Positions 11,742 to 19,352 of a DNA stretch of 33,933 nucleotides are shown piece after piece; positions within the stretch are counted from its first letter, which is position 1; each line of letters starts with the position of its first letter. The DNA comes from an uncultured Deferribacteraceae bacterium (GTDB taxonomy: Bacteria; Chrysiogenota; Deferribacteres; Deferribacterales; Mucispirillaceae). A program made the translations under genes and the position numbers. The notes below the pieces were generated by a model. It was given only the letters and a program-made list of their open reading frames with translations. It did no database searches and was not told where the DNA came from. The stretch is from positions 1 to 33,933 of the forward strand of contig CAMQYS010000022.1 of the NCBI GenBank assembly GCA_947039395.1, read 5' to 3'.

Positions 11742-12053
11742 TTAATAATCCCTATACGGACCATCAACCTCACCCGTACAGATATCAACTATAAAAACTA
11801 GATCAGCACCCCAACCTTGTTTCTCTGCTTCAATTTTATAAACAGTATACTCAATATCGACATCTTCAATATAATATTTTGGATATTTTGTCTTCAATAT
11901 CTGTTGTACCTTATTTATCGCAACATTATACTCTACTTTCTTGCCATCTGGACAAAAAGCAGCGGCACTTTGATACTTCATATAGTCATCATCTGCAAAA
12001 ACAACACCTGTAACCAATAAAGAAAACATAACTAACATTAATATTTTTTTCAT
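11742..12053 (-). CDS. Small exported protein, possibly PepSY-like
   Basis: This 103-residue protein starts with a clear signal peptide (MKKILMLVMFSLLVTGVVFA, then DDD). The mature 80 residues contain a helix (about residues 44-56, NVAINKVQQILKTKYP) followed by three strands. These end in GADLVFIVDICTGEVDGPYRDY, a helix-then-hairpin order reminiscent of PepSY or beta-lactamase-inhibitor-like folds. That similarity is only structural guesswork from the pattern. Two Cys residues in the mature part (in FCPDGK and DICTGE) could form a disulphide in the periplasm. GGAGG lies about 9 bases before the ATG. Transcription likely ends at the hairpin at 11622-11647. Confidence 0.65.
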   Translation of the reverse strand: MKKILMLVMFSLLVTGVVFADDDYMKYQSAAAFCPDGKKVEYNVAINKVQQILKTKYPKYYIEDVDIEYTVYKIEAEKQGWGADLVFIVDICTGEVDGPYRDY

Positions 12054-12246
12054 AACTTAAAACCTCCGTTTTTATTAATCATATCAATACCATCATAGGT
12101 ATCTATGGCTTGAAACTATTGTAGCTATACAAAATAAAAATGTACAGCTCTAATACGAAATATACCCTTATTTATCATAAAACATTAAATTATTACCACT
12201 AAGTTTCTACCCTCACCAACTACTTAGTTTGATACATCTCCATAAA
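12054..12246. other. Intergenic region, nothing further identified
   Basis: This stretch lies between two minus-strand genes. Apart from the GGAGG ribosome site at its left end, which serves the gene at 11742-12053, I see no hairpin with a T tract, no ORF with a ribosome site and no repeat. Confidence 0.5.
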
Positions 12247-14013
12247 TCACATCAATTGATTTGGAGCTAATTTCATATATTGAGCGTTACCTAACCGTTT
12301 TAATTCTTCAAACTGTTTAATGTACTCTTTATTATATTCAGTTGAAACTCGTTTCTCCTCAACATTTACAAGAACATAGTTCATACCATTTGATGATCGC
12401 CATTTATTTCTAGTGTGCATAGCGTAATTAAGGTTTATTGCAGTACCTGATGAGATCATCCATATCAATCTATTTCGTACCTTACTATCTTGTATAGCCA
12501 TAATATCTGGATCTTTTGCAAGTTTATACATTACCGATTTAACAATATCATTTTTAATCACTAACTTAGCATCACCTATAGCTATCTCTTCCTCTAAGTT
12601 TGATTTAACAACATTAAGAGGTGGAAGATCGTTACGTTTTATAACCCATGTTGGTATATTAGAGTCAGCTAAAAGTTTCGCTTTATTAGGAATTTCTTTT
12701 ACACGTGGAGCAGAGGGAGTTATAGCACCTATAGGAGCAATAGGTTTAACAGGAGCTACAGTTATAGTAATATTATCATTAACTTCAGCAGGCTGAACGA
12801 TATCGCCAACCTCTTCTACACCTACAACAACGGGTGCTACTGCTAAAGGAATAACCTCTGCAACTTCAACATTAGACGGTGAACCCACCTCTTTTGGAAT
12901 AACTGCTTTAGGTTGGCTAACAATCAACTTAGGAGTCTCTTTAACATGATATACCCCTGATACAACAGATGAAAATGGCCCGCATATTCTATCCCAAGGT
13001 AGAGGAGACTCTGGATTTAAAACAAGAATATCTCTTACACCTTCATCGCCTGAATCATTAATCAATTTAACTACAGCATCAAAAATAGCACCTTTTTTAG
13101 TTAGCACTATTTTACCAACAAAAGTACCTTCCTTTAAGTCATATACCTTCATAACATCGCCAGAATAGATAACAATCATATTTGAGTTATCTATACCTGA
13201 AAAAACTCCTCCATTAAGCTCTATGCTATAAAGGAGTTCTTTATTATTATAATCATATATATTTAGGTCATCGCCTGCAACAGTAAGTAATCTAGCCGAT
13301 CTTGAGTCTAAATATATTTTATCAGAAAAAACTCTAAGAAACATCTTAGCTTCAGTAAGATCTGCTTTTGCTTGATAAATACCACTACGTGCATGTATCA
13401 TTATTGAATCAAACCGACTATCTAGTACCATACTGATAATAGGAACTTTCAGATCTGATATTTTATCTAACCTTCCAGAAAAACTCCAAACAGTAATTAC
13501 TCCTGTTTTATCAGCAGAGTATAAAACACGTCTATCGCCATCAATTGCAACAGAGACCACATCTACTATAAAAGTCTTTTTAAATAATGGTATAATCTTT
13601 TCATCTAGTAAACGATAGAATATAATTGATCTACCATCTGTTGTTACAACATATTCACCTGTTGTATCTTGATAGATATTTTTAATATTACCATCATGAG
13701 AATCTGAAGATGAAACCTCTTCACCTCTTACAGTATTGTAAAGCTTCAATGTAGATCCATCTGCCAATATTAACTGATCAGGATAGTAGTTTGAGACCTC
13801 AAAAAATCTAGGAATAAACCCTAATGTATCTGCTCTTTCAGCGCTACAATCACGCATAGATATCTTAAATATTGCAATATCTTCCTTATCTGTTGCTGCA
13901 ATAAATAAAGACCTATTCAATGATAGATATTCAACAGCTCTTATATCTACAGCATAACTACTTGATACAGAAGATAAAAAAAACAATGTTAGGAAAAATA
14001 ATTTGTTCATCAT
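12247..14013 (-). CDS. Exported WD40/beta-propeller-like protein with proline-rich linker
   Basis: The open frame extends back to 14199, but the true start is most likely the ATG at 14013 (or 14010). There the protein begins MMNKLFFLTLFFLSSVSSSYA, a textbook signal peptide, while the 62 upstream residues are basic/hydrophobic junk overlapping the divergent TspO gene. The 588-residue product has repeated strands of WD40/propeller type, for example LILADGSTLKLYNTVRGEEV, YVVTTDGRSIIFYRL, VLYSADKTGVITVWSF and LNIYDYNNKELLYSIEL. A Pro/Val/Ala-rich linker follows (about 425-490), then a C-terminal domain of about 100 residues. It is probably periplasmic, with the propeller acting as a binding scaffold. 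The specific function is unknown. The ribosome site before 14013 is weak (TCTAAAGAT). Confidence 0.75.
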   Translation of the reverse strand: MMNKLFFLTLFFLSSVSSSYAVDIRAVEYLSLNRSLFIAATDKEDIAIFKISMRDCSAERADTLGFIPRFFEVSNYYPDQLILADGSTLKLYNTVRGEEVSSSDSHDGNIKNIYQDTTGEYVVTTDGRSIIFYRLLDEKIIPLFKKTFIVDVVSVAIDGDRRVLYSADKTGVITVWSFSGRLDKISDLKVPIISMVLDSRFDSIMIHARSGIYQAKADLTEAKMFLRVFSDKIYLDSRSARLLTVAGDDLNIYDYNNKELLYSIELNGGVFSGIDNSNMIVIYSGDVMKVYDLKEGTFVGKIVLTKKGAIFDAVVKLINDSGDEGVRDILVLNPESPLPWDRICGPFSSVVSGVYHVKETPKLIVSQPKAVIPKEVGSPSNVEVAEVIPLAVAPVVVGVEEVGDIVQPAEVNDNITITVAPVKPIAPIGAITPSAPRVKEIPNKAKLLADSNIPTWVIKRNDLPPLNVVKSNLEEEIAIGDAKLVIKNDIVKSVMYKLAKDPDIMAIQDSKVRNRLIWMISSGTAINLNYAMHTRNKWRSSNGMNYVLVNVEEKRVSTEYNKEYIKQFEELKRLGNAQYMKLAPNQLM

Positions 14014-14104
14014 ATCTTTAGATGTTACATTAAAAGAGATATTTTTGCAATAAAAATAGATATAAATACACAGTTGTTTCCAATTTTTTATGAGGTATAA
14101 TATT

Positions 14105-14590
14105 ATGAATTTAATGAGCGTTTTTAAAAAGACTCTTTCATTAGTTATAATTACTGCAATAATTCTTCTTCTTGGGTTTGCAAACCCATTAATATTCACT
14201 CCTATTAATATGGAGTGGTATAATTCTCTAAATAAATCAGTAATAACTCCATCTTCATCTTTATTTCTTTATGTATGGTTATTTCTTTATATAATTCAAG
14301 CAATATCTATTTGGCTAATATATATTAGTGAAAAAGTTGAGTTACGAACTAAGGGTATTAATCTATTTATAGTTCAAATGGGATTAAATATTATATGGAG
14401 TTATCTATTCTTTGGAATGAAGAATATCGGATATGCATTAATTGATATACTCATTATGGATATTCTAGTTGTAATATGTATCGTACTATTTTACAAAATA
14501 AATAAAATAGCATCTATACTACTTGTGCCTTATATCGGTTGGTTACTACTTGCGACGTATCTTAATTTTTATATTTTAATCAATAACTAA
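14105..14590 (+). CDS. tspO: TspO/MBR family membrane protein
   Basis: This member of the TspO (peripheral benzodiazepine receptor) family has five transmembrane helices and is predicted to bind porphyrins or other tetrapyrroles. The family signature lies between helices 1 and 2: WYNSLNKSVITPSSSLFLYVW, with the conserved Trp, Ser-Leu-x-Lys and VWxxLY-type end. Later landmarks are an Asn-Ile-x-Trp-Ser segment in helix 3 (LNIIWSYLFFGM) and YIGWLLLATYLNFYI in helix 5. I place the start at 14105 rather than 14090, because GAGGT (14092-14096) sits 8 bases before that ATG and the upstream ATG would overlap its own ribosome site. The product is then 161 residues, the usual family size. A strong stem-loop follows. 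Confidence 0.85.
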   Translation: MNLMSVFKKTLSLVIITAIILLLGFANPLIFTPINMEWYNSLNKSVITPSSSLFLYVWLFLYIIQAISIWLIYISEKVELRTKGINLFIVQMGLNIIWSYLFFGMKNIGYALIDILIMDILVVICIVLFYKINKIASILLVPYIGWLLLATYLNFYILINN

Positions 14591-14621
14591 TTTAAAACTC
14601 TTCTCCTACAAATATAAATAT

Positions 14622-14671
14622 AGGCTAAACAATAAAAATAACTTGTAAAAAAAGTTAAAATTGTTTAGCCT
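14622..14671 (+). terminator. Long stem-loop downstream of tspO
   Basis: AGGCTAAACAAT (14622-14633) pairs perfectly with ATTGTTTAGCCT (14660-14671), and an inner 6-bp stem TAACTT/AAGTTA (14639-14644, 14652-14657) stacks inside. The 3' side is only moderately T-rich (TTATATATAA). It may be a terminator for tspO or a structured leader for the DHH gene that starts 30 bases later. The structure is clear from complementarity and the role is inferred. Confidence 0.6.
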
Positions 14672-14701
14672 TATATATAAATGTTTGAGGTTTAAAATAA
14701 T

Positions 14702-15553
14702 ATGAAGCGATTACACATATCACATAACGATCTTGACGGTGTTGGATGTGGTATATTAATAAAAAAATTTTTACCAGGTAAAACAGATACTGTATACCTA
14801 TCATACGATGAAATAGATCCTTTACTAAACTCTGATTTAGATAACTACAATGAAATTATTATAACTGATGTATCTCCATCATATAAGTCTGTTGCAAAAA
14901 TTGTATCAGAGAAAGAACTCCTTATTATAGATCATCATCTATCAAGTGAATCATTAAAAGATTTCCCAAATGTATACCACGATATAAATTTCTGTGCTAC
15001 GATGCTTACCTATAAATATCTTGAAGATAACGGCTATGCAGTTGCCGAATATAAAGAGTTAGCTGAAGCGATTAATGATATAGATCTATGGCATATGAAA
15101 CGAAAAGATAGCCTTAAAATGGGTGTGCTTTTTAATATAATGGGTATATCAAGGTTTGAGAGTAGATTTTTAAAAGCTCCTTATAACGGATTCAACGAGA
15201 TAGAGAAAACTGTTATCGAACTTGAAACTGAAAGAAAAGAATCATATATGTTAAAAGCGATGAAAAGACTTAACAGTTATATAGATAAATCAGGTAAATC
15301 TGTAGCTGTTGTTTTTGCAGAAACTTACGCATCTGAATTAGGTAATAAAATTATAGTTGATAATGCAATAGATTATGTTGTTATAATCAATGCTCAAGCA
15401 AAGAGAGTATCACTTAGATCTGCTCCACACATTGATGTAAGATTAATTGCAGAAAAATTCGGTGGTGGTGGACATAAAAACGCTTCTGGGTTTCAGCTAA
15501 AAGAACGAAGTATTGATATTGAAAAGATTTTGATATCTATGGAGATAATTTAA
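14702..15553 (+). CDS. DHH/DHHA1 family phosphoesterase
   Basis: This 283-residue protein is probably a Mn-dependent phosphodiesterase of the RecJ/NrnA superfamily that degrades short oligonucleotides or cyclic dinucleotide products in the cytoplasm. The first domain begins HISHNDLDGVGC (the Asp-x-Asp metal motif) and continues with IIITDVSPS and IIDHHLSS, the DHH motif. The C-terminal DHHA1 domain ends with FGGGGHKNASGFQL, the glycine-rich substrate-binding motif. The size is below that of NrnA (about 320) and far below RecJ, so the exact substrate cannot be read from the sequence. The gene is followed by engB after one base, so the two form an operon. A GAGGT ribosome site precedes the ATG. 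Confidence 0.88.
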   Translation: MKRLHISHNDLDGVGCGILIKKFLPGKTDTVYLSYDEIDPLLNSDLDNYNEIIITDVSPSYKSVAKIVSEKELLIIDHHLSSESLKDFPNVYHDINFCATMLTYKYLEDNGYAVAEYKELAEAINDIDLWHMKRKDSLKMGVLFNIMGISRFESRFLKAPYNGFNEIEKTVIELETERKESYMLKAMKRLNSYIDKSGKSVAVVFAETYASELGNKIIVDNAIDYVVIINAQAKRVSLRSAPHIDVRLIAEKFGGGGHKNASGFQLKERSIDIEKILISMEII

Positions 15554-15554
15554 A

Positions 15555-16124
15555 TTGAACGTAAGTTTTATAAAATCAGCTGCAAAATTAAATCAGTTCC
15601 CTGTTAGTGATCTACCTGAAATATGTTTCTCTGGTAGAAGTAATGTCGGTAAATCTTCTTTACTTAACTTATTAACTGGTAGAAAGTCACTAGCAAAAAT
15701 AGGTAAAACACCCGGAAAAACAAGATTAGTTAATTTCTTTAATATTGATGATAAATATATATTTACTGACCTTCCAGGGTACGGATACGCAAATGTATCT
15801 AAAGCAGAAAGAGCTAGCTGGGGTTCATTAATTGAAGGGTATATCTATAAACGTAACAATCTAAAATTAGCTATACAACTACTAGACTCAAGAAGAATAC
15901 CTAATGAAAGTGATATGCAGATGATCGACTTCTTTAATTGTATAAAACTTGATACATTAATCGTATTAACAAAATGTGATAAACTATCTAATAACCAATT
16001 AGCTAATCAGATAAAAGCGATATCTGAAAAATTAGCTATCCCTAAAGAGAAAATAATTCAAACTACTATTAGAAAAAGTTCTTCTAAAGATAAAATTTTA
16101 GAGTATATTAACGAACATTATTAA
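15555..16124 (+). CDS. engB: Ribosome biogenesis GTP-binding protein EngB/YsxC
   Basis: This 189-residue TRAFAC-class GTPase is needed for assembly of the large ribosomal subunit. Motifs are G1 GRSNVGKSSLLN (about 27-38), G2 around GKTRLVNFF, G3 DLPGYGYA, G4 TKCDK (about 141) and a serine-rich G5 near the C-terminus. The length matches the family. The start is TTG at 15555, directly after the stop of the DHH gene. GGAGAT at 15541 is at proper distance, and no ATG is available before the conserved FIKSAAKLNQFP region. The two genes appear translationally coupled. Confidence 0.95.
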   Translation: MNVSFIKSAAKLNQFPVSDLPEICFSGRSNVGKSSLLNLLTGRKSLAKIGKTPGKTRLVNFFNIDDKYIFTDLPGYGYANVSKAERASWGSLIEGYIYKRNNLKLAIQLLDSRRIPNESDMQMIDFFNCIKLDTLIVLTKCDKLSNNQLANQIKAISEKLAIPKEKIIQTTIRKSSSKDKILEYINEHY

Positions 16125-16245
16125 CTATTATAATATAAAATATCTACTATGTTTCATATAGCATACTGCATATATATTTCTATACTTACCATGAAGTTAA
16201 CTAGATATATATGATGTAAAATACATAAAATTGAAAAATTATTAG

Positions 16246-16274
16246 TTGACTAAATTAAGATATATGCGTAAAGT
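16246..16274 (+). promoter_or_regulatory. Predicted sigma70-type promoter for the leader/PfoR-like operon
   Basis: TTGACT (16246-16251), a 17-bp spacer and TAAAGT (16269-16274) match the -35/-10 consensus at 5/6 and 4/6 positions. Transcription would begin about 30 bases ahead of the short leader ORF at 16313. That is the geometry expected for an attenuation-controlled leader RNA. Confidence 0.5.
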
Positions 16275-16312
16275 GTGATTAACAAAATTAAAGGATTAAG
16301 GACAAGGAATAA

Positions 16313-16402
16313 ATGATAACAAATATCTACAACATGTATTGGTGGCAAACGTTATTAAACTTATTCATGCTAAAAGGAGCAATGTCCGTGCATTCTAATT
16401 AA
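16313..16402 (+). CDS. Leader peptide with tandem Trp codons (trp-attenuator type)
   Basis: This 29-codon ORF is preceded by AAGGA (16304-16308). Codons 9-13 read Tyr-Trp-Trp-Gln-Thr, with the two TGG codons adjacent at 16340-16345. Trp is otherwise rare in a peptide of this size, and adjacent Trp codons are the hallmark of trp-type leader peptides. The ORF sits between a predicted promoter and a Rho-independent terminator (16452-16480). GCTAAAAG inside the ORF (16369-16376) is exactly complementary to CTTTTAGC of the terminator (16460-16467). A ribosome stalled at the Trp codons would leave this segment free to disrupt the terminator. Regulation by tryptophan is inferred and the elements are visible. 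Confidence 0.65.
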   Translation: MITNIYNMYWWQTLLNLFMLKGAMSVHSN

Positions 16403-16451
16403 CTAAAATTATAATTATTAATTTATAATTATTTATAGATAGTAGATACCA

Positions 16452-16480
16452 ACGTAGAGCTTTTAGCTTTACGTTTTTTT
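16452..16480 (+). terminator. Rho-independent terminator/attenuator ahead of the PfoR-like gene
   Basis: ACGTAGAGC (16452-16460) pairs with GCTTTACGT (16466-16474), giving 9 bp with one G-U, closed by a TTTTA loop and followed by an uninterrupted T tract to 16480. It lies between the leader ORF and the PfoR-like gene, with no complete gene before it in this transcript. It therefore looks like an attenuator rather than an end-of-operon signal. Confidence 0.8.
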
Positions 16481-16530
16481 ATGTTTATTTTTATAGTATA
16501 TAATAAATATTTTATGAAGGAGATAAGGTT

Positions 16531-17592
16531 ATGTCGAATATTATGTCAAAAGAAGAGGTTAAAGTGTTCATCTATAATATACTGAACGGCTTAGGAATGG
16601 GGGTAATATTCGCATTAATCCCAGGTGTGCTTATAGGTGAGATAATGAGGATATTTATAGATGTACTCCCTTATGCAAATGAGGTATTAGCTATCACTAC
16701 AATATCAACAAGAATTATGCCTGCAATAATCGGTGTATGTATTGCGATGCAATTTAAATTCTCACCTATGGCTACAGTTTCAATCGGTGCTGCAACGATA
16801 ATAGCATCAGGTGTTGCAACATTTAATTCAGATAGCACTTTTACTCTAGCTGGAACTGGCGATGTTATAAACTCTCTAATAACTGCTACAATCGCTGTTC
16901 TAATCGTAAAATTATTAAATAAACGATTTCGTTCAATTCAAGTTATCATACTACCGATAACTGTGATATTAGTAGCAGGAGGGATAGGTACATTACTGCT
17001 TCCTTATGTATCATTAACGACTGGTTACGTTGGAGAAATTATAGTTCTTTTTACAACTCTGCAACCGACGTTAATGTGTATTTTAATTGCAATGTCGTTC
17101 TCTGTTATAATTGTAACTCCGATATCAACAGTTGGATTAGCACTAGCCATTGAGCTTGCAGGAATAGGAGCAGGTGCTGCCAATTTAGGTGTTGTTGCCT
17201 CATCGTTCGGACTTGGAGTGGCTGGGCTTAAAGTTAATAATTTCGGTATCGTGATATCTCACTTTATAAGTTCTCCTAAAATGCAGTTAGCAAATTTTGC
17301 AAGAAAACCAACAATCATATTGCCTACCCTATCAATTGCAGCAATCTTAGGATTTATATCAAGCTTTATAGGTATAAAAGGAACATCGCTTAGTGCAGGG
17401 TTCGGACTTGCAGGGTTTATAGGGCCTATTAACGCTTTTAATTTTATGGACTATAACGCAGTAAATAAAATTATGATAATAACAGTAATGTACTTTATAC
17501 TTCCACTTATTTTAGCCTTTATATTCAAGTATATATATATGAACAAAATGGAAATTATTTCATCAGAAGACTATAAAATATATCTAGATTAG
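16531..17592 (+). CDS. PfoR/PTS_EIIC_2-like integral membrane protein
   Basis: This 353-residue, very hydrophobic protein has roughly 9-10 predicted membrane spans and many Gly/Ala/Ile-rich segments. It resembles the family known as PfoR or PTS_EIIC_2 (putative transport proteins related to PTS IIC domains). The N-terminus KVFIYNILNGLGMGVIFALI, GIGAGAANLGVVASSFGLG in the middle and the motif GFGLAGFIGPINAF near the C-terminus are typical. No IIA/IIB phosphorylation domain is present or nearby, so a PTS mechanism is doubtful. A strong AAGGAG ribosome site precedes the ATG. The Trp-rich leader peptide and terminator upstream suggest control by tryptophan. By inference it could import tryptophan or a related compound, but the substrate cannot be read from the sequence. 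Confidence 0.75.
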   Translation: MSNIMSKEEVKVFIYNILNGLGMGVIFALIPGVLIGEIMRIFIDVLPYANEVLAITTISTRIMPAIIGVCIAMQFKFSPMATVSIGAATIIASGVATFNSDSTFTLAGTGDVINSLITATIAVLIVKLLNKRFRSIQVIILPITVILVAGGIGTLLLPYVSLTTGYVGEIIVLFTTLQPTLMCILIAMSFSVIIVTPISTVGLALAIELAGIGAGAANLGVVASSFGLGVAGLKVNNFGIVISHFISSPKMQLANFARKPTIILPTLSIAAILGFISSFIGIKGTSLSAGFGLAGFIGPINAFNFMDYNAVNKIMIITVMYFILPLILAFIFKYIYMNKMEIISSEDYKIYLD

Positions 17593-17657
17593 TAGAATAA
17601 TTGGGGTAATATATATCATACGACGGCAACAATATAAAAAGTTTTAGGAGATAGATT

Positions 17658-18653
17658 ATGAAAATAATTATGTATTCAGTAAGAGATTATGAGAAAACAG
17701 CTATAAAATTAGCAGAGAATAAATTCAATATAGTTTTAACAAAATGTTCAGATCTTTTATCGCTAGAGAATGTACATCTAGCAGAGGGGCACGACTCGGT
17801 TATTTTCACAGGAAACTGTAATGTAGGGGATACGATTTTAGAGAAACTTTCATCGTACAATATAAAATATGTTACAACAAGAACAGCAGGTTACGATAAT
17901 ATAGATCTACAAACGTTAAAGAGATTAGGTATGAAATCAGGACACGTTCCACGATACTCTCCAAACGCAATATCTGAGTTTACTGTTCTATCAATTTTAG
18001 CTATTTTGAGAAAGTATAATGTTATGTTAAGTAGAGTTGATAAACAAAATTATTCATTAAGTAACAATATAGGTAGAGAGATCAGAAATATGAGTATAGG
18101 TATAATCGGTGCAGGAAGAATAGGTTCAAAAGTTATAGAAATCTTAGACGGGTTTAGACCTAAAAAAATCTACGCAAACGATATAATAGAAAGTAAAGAG
18201 GTAGAGAAGTATGCAACATACTCATCACTTGAAACCGTTTTAAAGATGAGTGATATTATAACTCTACATACAAATCTAACAGACTCAACCTATCATATGA
18301 TAGATAAAGAGAGCATTAAACTTATGAAAGATAATGTTGTGATTGTTAATACTTGTAGAGGTGGAGTTGTAGATACAGAGGCTGTGCTTGATGCTATAGA
18401 TAGCAAGAAAGTATCAGGATATGCAACAGATGTTTATGAGCATGAAAAAAATATCCTTCATTATAATCTAGAGGGGAAAACTATCAATGATCCATTATTC
18501 AATAGGTTAAAAAATAACGATAAGGTTATTCTATCTCCACATTGTGCATTTTATACAGATCAAGCCGTTGAAAATATGATTGAATATTCTATAAAAAACA
18601 TCTATGATTATATTGAAATCGGTAATTCTGAAAATAATATTACAATCGATTAA
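17658..18653 (+). CDS. D-2-hydroxyacid dehydrogenase (D-lactate dehydrogenase/VanH-like)
   Basis: This 331-residue NAD-dependent enzyme reduces a 2-keto acid to the D-2-hydroxy acid. The Rossmann motif is GIIGAGRIGSKV (about 148-159). The catalytic triad is visible as Arg in NTCRGGVVDTEAV, Glu in TDVYEHEK and His in SPHCAFYTDQA. The segment RYSPNAISEFTV and the overall layout are closest to D-lactate dehydrogenases and VanH. No VanA-type ligase lies nearby, so glycopeptide resistance is not implied. It follows the PfoR-like gene by 65 bp with its own AGGAG site and is probably in the same transcript. The substrate could be pyruvate or an aromatic keto acid, which the sequence alone does not settle. 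Confidence 0.88.
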   Translation: MKIIMYSVRDYEKTAIKLAENKFNIVLTKCSDLLSLENVHLAEGHDSVIFTGNCNVGDTILEKLSSYNIKYVTTRTAGYDNIDLQTLKRLGMKSGHVPRYSPNAISEFTVLSILAILRKYNVMLSRVDKQNYSLSNNIGREIRNMSIGIIGAGRIGSKVIEILDGFRPKKIYANDIIESKEVEKYATYSSLETVLKMSDIITLHTNLTDSTYHMIDKESIKLMKDNVVIVNTCRGGVVDTEAVLDAIDSKKVSGYATDVYEHEKNILHYNLEGKTINDPLFNRLKNNDKVILSPHCAFYTDQAVENMIEYSIKNIYDYIEIGNSENNITID

Positions 18654-18664
18654 AGGACTTAGAT

Positions 18665-19246
18665 ATAACATTACGTAATTATATTTTTGCAGTGGGTGTA
18701 ACTTGTATATTAGTACTTATCTCTACTGCGTTCATATACTCTAAGAGTAATACGCACGATGCAAAAGTTACCTTTCTAGGTGATGATGAGTATCTTACTG
18801 AAATAGTTAAAGATATCTATAACGCAAAAAAATCTGTATATTGTGGCAACTATATGTTTAAACTTGATGAAGAGTTAATAGGTACACCTAAAAATGAACC
18901 TGTCGCATTAATCGCTCATGCGTTAGTTAAGACTAAAGAGAACGGTGTAGATGTTAAACTATTGCTAGATATAGAGAAAGAAACAGATAGACTTAGTAGG
19001 TATAATACAAAAACAGCTGATATACTTAATAAGCATAATATTGAAATCTATTTTGATAGTAGTAAGAAAAGATTTCATCCTAAAATGTGTGTTATAGATA
19101 ATGATATCGTCTATATAGGTAGCCATAATTTCACATACTCTGCTATGAAAAGAAATAATGAGGTATCAGTAAAAATTATATCAAAAGATATAGCAAAAGA
19201 TAGTATAGAGTACCTTAACTTGATAGATAAAAAACTTTACAAATAA
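18665..19246 (+). CDS. Single-HKD phospholipase D-type protein, membrane-anchored
   Basis: The protein has an N-terminal hydrophobic anchor and one HKD catalytic motif, HPKMCVIDNDIVYIGSHNFT (H-x-K-x4-D, then GSxNFT). This is the Nuc-like form that normally acts as a dimer on DNA or phospholipids at the membrane or in the periplasm. The obvious start, GTG at 18692, has no ribosome site and would cut into the hydrophobic segment. AAGGA (18653-18657) instead sits 7 bases before an ATA codon at 18665. That start would give a basic N-region (ITLRNY, initiator read as Met) and a full anchor of about 20 residues. I therefore give 18665 as the likely start, with a rare AUA initiation codon, and 18692 as the conservative alternative. 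The gene follows the dehydrogenase stop directly. Confidence 0.75.
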   Translation: MTLRNYIFAVGVTCILVLISTAFIYSKSNTHDAKVTFLGDDEYLTEIVKDIYNAKKSVYCGNYMFKLDEELIGTPKNEPVALIAHALVKTKENGVDVKLLLDIEKETDRLSRYNTKTADILNKHNIEIYFDSSKKRFHPKMCVIDNDIVYIGSHNFTYSAMKRNNEVSVKIISKDIAKDSIEYLNLIDKKLYK

Positions 19247-19352
19247 GAATTAATTTTATATTTTAAAGATATAGAATTAGAAAATATAATACATAATTAA
19301 TAGTGCCATAGTTTTATTATGAACGCAATAAAGTTACAGATAGGAGAAGTTG

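Noticed and set aside
11336-12020. Frames at 11336-11533 (minus) and 11817-12020 (plus)
   Set aside because: They are opposite-strand shadows of the two small secreted-protein genes, without ribosome sites.
16313-16402. Antibiotic-induced leader peptide for the Vat-type gene
   Set aside because: The Vat-like gene is about 3 kb away with its own ribosome site. The tandem Trp codons and terminator directly precede the PfoR-like gene and fit amino-acid attenuation better.
17658-18653. Vancomycin-resistance gene vanH
   Set aside because: No D-Ala-D-Lac ligase or VanX-type gene is nearby. The similarity reflects the shared D-lactate dehydrogenase fold.
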